Assembly: GCA_017448795.1 (NCBI GenBank)
Contig: JAFSKV010000023.1
Location: 54,547-118,546, forward strand
Source: Synergistaceae bacterium
Lineage (GTDB): Bacteria; Synergistota; Synergistia; Synergistales; Aminobacteriaceae
DNA length: 64,000 nt
Direction of reading: 5' to 3'
Shown: one piece after another, positions 61,030-64,000 of the stretch
How the letters are laid out: each line of letters starts with the position of its first letter
Position numbering within the stretch: position 1 is the stretch's first letter
Program-made: the position numbers and the translations under genes
The notes under the pieces: generated by a model
The model's database searches: none
Seen by the model: the letters and a program-made list of their open reading frames with translations, nothing else
Told to the model about the DNA's origin: nothing

Positions 61030-62181
61030 TTATGTCCCAGCCCTTAGTATCTCCAGATACTCGCGGTAGTAATACATCTTCCTACGTTTTCGGCTGTCAT
61101 CACTATGGAGAATACCAAGCCTTACCATATCCTTCACGGCCAGCGATACAGTGTTGAAGCTCATTCCCAGCTCTCTTGCCGCGCCTGCACGCTCAAGCAA
61201 TGGATGCTCCTCAAGATACTTCAGCAGCTTCATTCCGCGTTTCGCCGAGCGTCCAAGACTTTGGATTTCCTCTGTTACTCTCTCTCTGAGCCGTGAAAGC
61301 CTGTCTATCGTTACAGCCGCATTGTCCGCGCTCTCAGATATTGCCCGCAGGAAAAACTTTATCCATTGCTCATAGTCCCCGCTCTTCCTTACCGCCTCAA
61401 GCCTGTCGTAGTACTCCAAGCGATTGGCCTTCAGGTAATACGACACATAAAGCGCAGGCGTACTCAGCAATCCCTTAGACATAAGGTAAAGCACTATCAG
61501 AAGCCGCCCTATCCTACCGTTGCCGTCCAAGAATGGGTGTATTGTCTCAAACTGATAATGTATCAGCCCTGCCTTTATCAGAACATCTACTTCATCTTCC
61601 TCCGCGTTTACGTACTTCTCCAAATTCGATATGGCTTCCTTCATGTCATCCACATTAGGCGGCACATAACGCGCTGTGTTTATCGTGCTTGTGGAACTTC
61701 CTACCCAGTTCTGGCTGTGCCTATACTCGCCGGGCTGTTTGTCCGAGCCGCGTGTCCTTGACAGCAATATTTTATGCGCATAGCACAGAAGCCTTGAACA
61801 TATCGGCAGTTTATCAAGCATTTCTACCGCTGCATCTATCGCACTCACATAGTTCACTACATCTTCAACATCACGGTTCGCATTCACGTCTATTGTAGGG
61901 TCTAACACATCTTCCAGCGTTGCCTGCGTTCCTTCTATCTGGGACGACATCAGTGCTTCCTTCCTCACGTACATTGCCACAAACAGATGAACGTTAGGGA
62001 TTTGCGAGGACTTGCCTTCAAGCACTCCAATATTGTGGTGCGCCCTTGCAAGCTCCTCTATCATCTCATCATCAATCTTCAGCTTACTGTCCAGCGGTAA
62101 TCGCGAAGGCACAAATGACTTGTATTCCGCTGCCCCCGATAAGTTCCGGCGGTAATATCCAGCCCGGTTTGACACTGTCAT
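61030..62181 (-). CDS. Fic-domain protein (class II)
   Basis: A 383-residue intact Fic protein. The autoinhibitory motif SSQIEGT (about residue 80) lies before the catalytic HPFLDGNGRIGRLL (about 217-230). The flap and a C-terminal winged helix (LGMSFNTVSLAVKDMVRLGI) are present. All catalytic residues (H, D/E, N, G, R) are there, so it should be able to AMPylate or otherwise modify proteins when inhibition is relieved. It is placed between the portal gene and the HigBA pair, that is, as a cargo gene inside the late region. A regulatory role by the winged helix is possible. Confidence 0.92.
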   Translation of the reverse strand: MTVSNRAGYYRRNLSGAAEYKSFVPSRLPLDSKLKIDDEMIEELARAHHNIGVLEGKSSQIPNVHLFVAMYVRKEALMSSQIEGTQATLEDVLDPTIDVNANRDVEDVVNYVSAIDAAVEMLDKLPICSRLLCYAHKILLSRTRGSDKQPGEYRHSQNWVGSSTSTINTARYVPPNVDDMKEAISNLEKYVNAEEDEVDVLIKAGLIHYQFETIHPFLDGNGRIGRLLIVLYLMSKGLLSTPALYVSYYLKANRLEYYDRLEAVRKSGDYEQWIKFFLRAISESADNAAVTIDRLSRLRERVTEEIQSLGRSAKRGMKLLKYLEEHPLLERAGAARELGMSFNTVSLAVKDMVRLGILHSDDSRKRRKMYYYREYLEILRAGT

Positions 62182-62266
62182 TTCTCGGCATCTTCCTCGA
62201 CATGAAATTACAGCCCATATTTTACACTCGTTATTTCATTTTTTCGCCGATTTCTGAAATAAGCAC

Positions 62267-64000
62267 TCACACCACGCCTCCGACTGTACCATACCTCAGC
62301 GGCTGGGCGTAATCCTGAGCCTCGCTCCGTGTCCTGTGCTGGCTGTCCCGATACGCCCTCGCTTCAGCCTCGCCTGCTGCCTGCCCGGCCTCAGCACCTG
62401 CCTGCCCGGCCGCGTCTATTGCCTGCGCCTCCTGCATCTCCTGCTCGGCCTGCTGTGCCATCATCTGCCGCTGCATCGTCAGGAAGAACTGCTGCTTCAC
62501 CGTCTCTGGGTCCAGCACGTAGCTCTGCGGGTCTCGTATTCCGCTCTCGGTCAGCAGCTTCTGCGCCGCCCTTGACCACTCGCCGGGCGTTATCGCTCCT
62601 ATCTGCATTCCTGTCGGGGCTATCATCGTCATGTAGTACTGCAAATTCTCTATCGTCTGGCTGCGCCGCGCCACTCCGGCCTCCGTGTTCACGTCTATGT
62701 CGAACTCGCCTCTTAAATCGTCAGGGCTCACCTGCAGCATCTGGTTCTTCAGCCTTATCACCTGAGACTGGTCGATATACTTCTGGTTCAGCTCAACCAT
62801 AAACCTTAGTGCCTCGCTTACACCTGTTTCCGCGAACACTCGCACTATGTAGTCTATTCGCTGCTCGGAGGCCTGCTGCAACAGCCTTATCCCTGTGGCC
62901 GTCTTGTTCAGGCTGTTCGCGTCCATTCCCTGATTGTAGCGCGTCCGCCCTGTCCACTGCTCCAGTGCTCCTTCGAGGCTCTCCAGCATGTTCATCGTCC
63001 AAGGGGCTACACCGCTCTGCGGGAACGGAAGCACTTTCATTCGCGGGTCGCCGTCCACCTTGATGTACTGGCGGTTCTGCATTATGTCCTTCACGTCCAA
63101 GCCCTTCATGTCGATAAACCACCGCTGGTTGTTCGTGTTCACCGTGTTGATTAGCATCTGCCTCATCAGCGCAGTCTTTATCGTCTGTATCTCCCCTACG
63201 ATTTCAGCAAGCGACAGGCTCGCAAGCACCTTGAACGGGTCTCTTATCGGGCTTAACGTGAATATTGGCACTCTACCGTAGGGGTTCTCCGTTACACGTA
63301 TCAGCTCATCACCGACAACGGAAACCAGCGCGTCTTCCAGCATCCCGTCTCCGTTCAGGTCTACCTTCACGTAGCACTCGTACAGCTCGTACAACGAACG
63401 CGCTCCGTCCTCGTCATCCGGACGCTGGTCCAGCTCGTCGTTCAGCTCCTGCTCAAACTGGCCGTACACTACGCTCCCATTGTTGGCGTTCTCAATTGCA
63501 CGCTCCACAGCCTCAGCGTCATACACTCCCGCCCGAGCCTGCTTGCGCAAGTGGTCGGCGGTTACCATCTGCCGGTGTGCTACAAAATTCGCGTCCTCTA
63601 GGCTCTTCGCTTCCGGCGACCACCGAAGGTCGGTTACTCTCACGGGCTCTATCACTGGCTTGTTGCTCTTCAGGCGGCCAATTCGGTACTGCACCTGACA
63701 CATCCCGAACATGTCAGGCGAACTCACATACTCTATCTCGCAGAACGGGTCAGCCTGTATCATCATCACACGGGACATGTCCGCGTACTCGATTTTCGCC
63801 TCGCCCCAGTCCTCCACGCGCTCCCACCAGATTTTTACCGCTCCTAGATTGTACTGGAATGCGTCCGTAAACCAGTCCCACAGCACTAGAAACCCCTTGT
63901 TCTGCGTCATTAGCTGAAACTCGATTAACGCCTTCAGCAGTTCAGCGCGCGGCACGTCCTCTTCATTCCGCCCGACTATCACAACCGCTTCATTGCTCCC
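62267..64000 (-). CDS. phage portal protein (5' end outside the window)
   Basis: The frame is open to the right edge, so the gene starts outside. The visible 578 residues fit a large portal of the P22/SU10 type, which forms the dodecameric ring for DNA entry and exit. Parts: LVLWDWFTDAFQYNLGAVKI, VRVTDLRWSPEAKSLED, YGRVPIFTLSPIRDPFKVLA, RWTGRTRYNQGMDANSLNKT-like (the ASGI-type block NQGMDANSLNKTATGIRLL) and a Q/A-rich C-terminal tail (QEAQAIDAAGQAGAEAGQ). It is the first visible gene of the leftward late operon. Start not visible, so no codon can be chosen. Confidence 0.85.
   Translation of the reverse strand, partial: GSNEAVVIVGRNEEDVPRAELLKALIEFQLMTQNKGFLVLWDWFTDAFQYNLGAVKIWWERVEDWGEAKIEYADMSRVMMIQADPFCEIEYVSSPDMFGMCQVQYRIGRLKSNKPVIEPVRVTDLRWSPEAKSLEDANFVAHRQMVTADHLRKQARAGVYDAEAVERAIENANNGSVVYGQFEQELNDELDQRPDDEDGARSLYELYECYVKVDLNGDGMLEDALVSVVGDELIRVTENPYGRVPIFTLSPIRDPFKVLASLSLAEIVGEIQTIKTALMRQMLINTVNTNNQRWFIDMKGLDVKDIMQNRQYIKVDGDPRMKVLPFPQSGVAPWTMNMLESLEGALEQWTGRTRYNQGMDANSLNKTATGIRLLQQASEQRIDYIVRVFAETGVSEALRFMVELNQKYIDQSQVIRLKNQMLQVSPDDLRGEFDIDVNTEAGVARRSQTIENLQYYMTMIAPTGMQIGAITPGEWSRAAQKLLTESGIRDPQSYVLDPETVKQQFFLTMQRQMMAQQAEQEMQEAQAIDAAGQAGAEAGQAAGEAEARAYRDSQHRTRSEAQDYAQPLRYGTVGGVV

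Noticed and set aside
63265..63870. A 201-codon plus-strand frame opposite the portal gene
   Set aside because: Arg/Pro/Ser-rich mirror of the portal gene with no motif or ribosome site; the portal reading is clear.
1..64000. CRISPR arrays, rRNA, tRNA genes and insertion sequences
   Set aside because: I saw no regularly spaced identical repeats, no cloverleaf-like runs at gene ends and no transposase. A program such as tRNAscan-SE would be needed to exclude a tRNA fully.

Overview
The window joins a stretch of ordinary bacterial chromosome (about 1-24,340) to a prophage or phage-derived region (about 24,390-64,000) that runs off the right edge. The host is a diderm bacterium with lipopolysaccharide: a full set of genes for making and activating Kdo is present (kdsA, kdsD, kdsB, with ELM1-like and GT4 glycosyltransferase genes). 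rpoB-rpoC have long extra segments, and a TctC-type binding protein sits with a TRAP-type permease. My best guess is an animal-associated anaerobe of the Synergistota. That is inference from gene content, not a proven placement.

Chromosomal part, left to right: 3' end of rpoB; rpoC and its terminator; an RpiR-family regulator with a tandem OB-fold protein; an O-antigen-ligase-like membrane protein cut by an in-frame stop; HU; a DUF2156 protein; a TerB_N-like protein; a LysR regulator divergent from aroD and a transporter operon (binding protein, DctQ, DctM, zinc-ribbon protein). A leftward seven-gene operon follows: fba, kdsA, an aspartokinase homologue, kdsD, kdsB, ELM1-like, GT4.

Phage part: next to fba lies a 9-kb cargo and control module with an antirepressor, a cI-like repressor with a candidate operator, unknown small genes, an AAA ATPase with a small partner gene, and several conflict genes (Fic, HipA-like, Panacea with a toxin-like partner), most of them broken by single stops or frameshifts. 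From 33.5 kb to the right edge, a leftward late module encodes portal, Fic, HigB, HigA-ImmA, small membrane and helical proteins, a scaffold-like protein, a Lar-like zinc protein and the major capsid protein. It ends in one extraordinary gene of 22.5 kb.

That last gene encodes a polyvalent protein of about 7,510 residues if its three interruptions are healed. It carries at least 14 repeated effector-like modules: five with a HExxH-like metal site (HEIQHAIQ type), five ART-like H-G/A-T-G modules and four WFGDWE/YHGT ADP-ribosyltransferase modules. There are also a zincin-like domain, two nuclease-like domains and an LPD38-like helical C-terminus. Modules are separated by linkers with a repeated E-x-Y-x-Q motif. 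By analogy with described polyvalent proteins, it may be packaged in the virion and delivered with the genome to disarm the host. The surrounding TA-like genes look like the matching layer of inter-element conflict.
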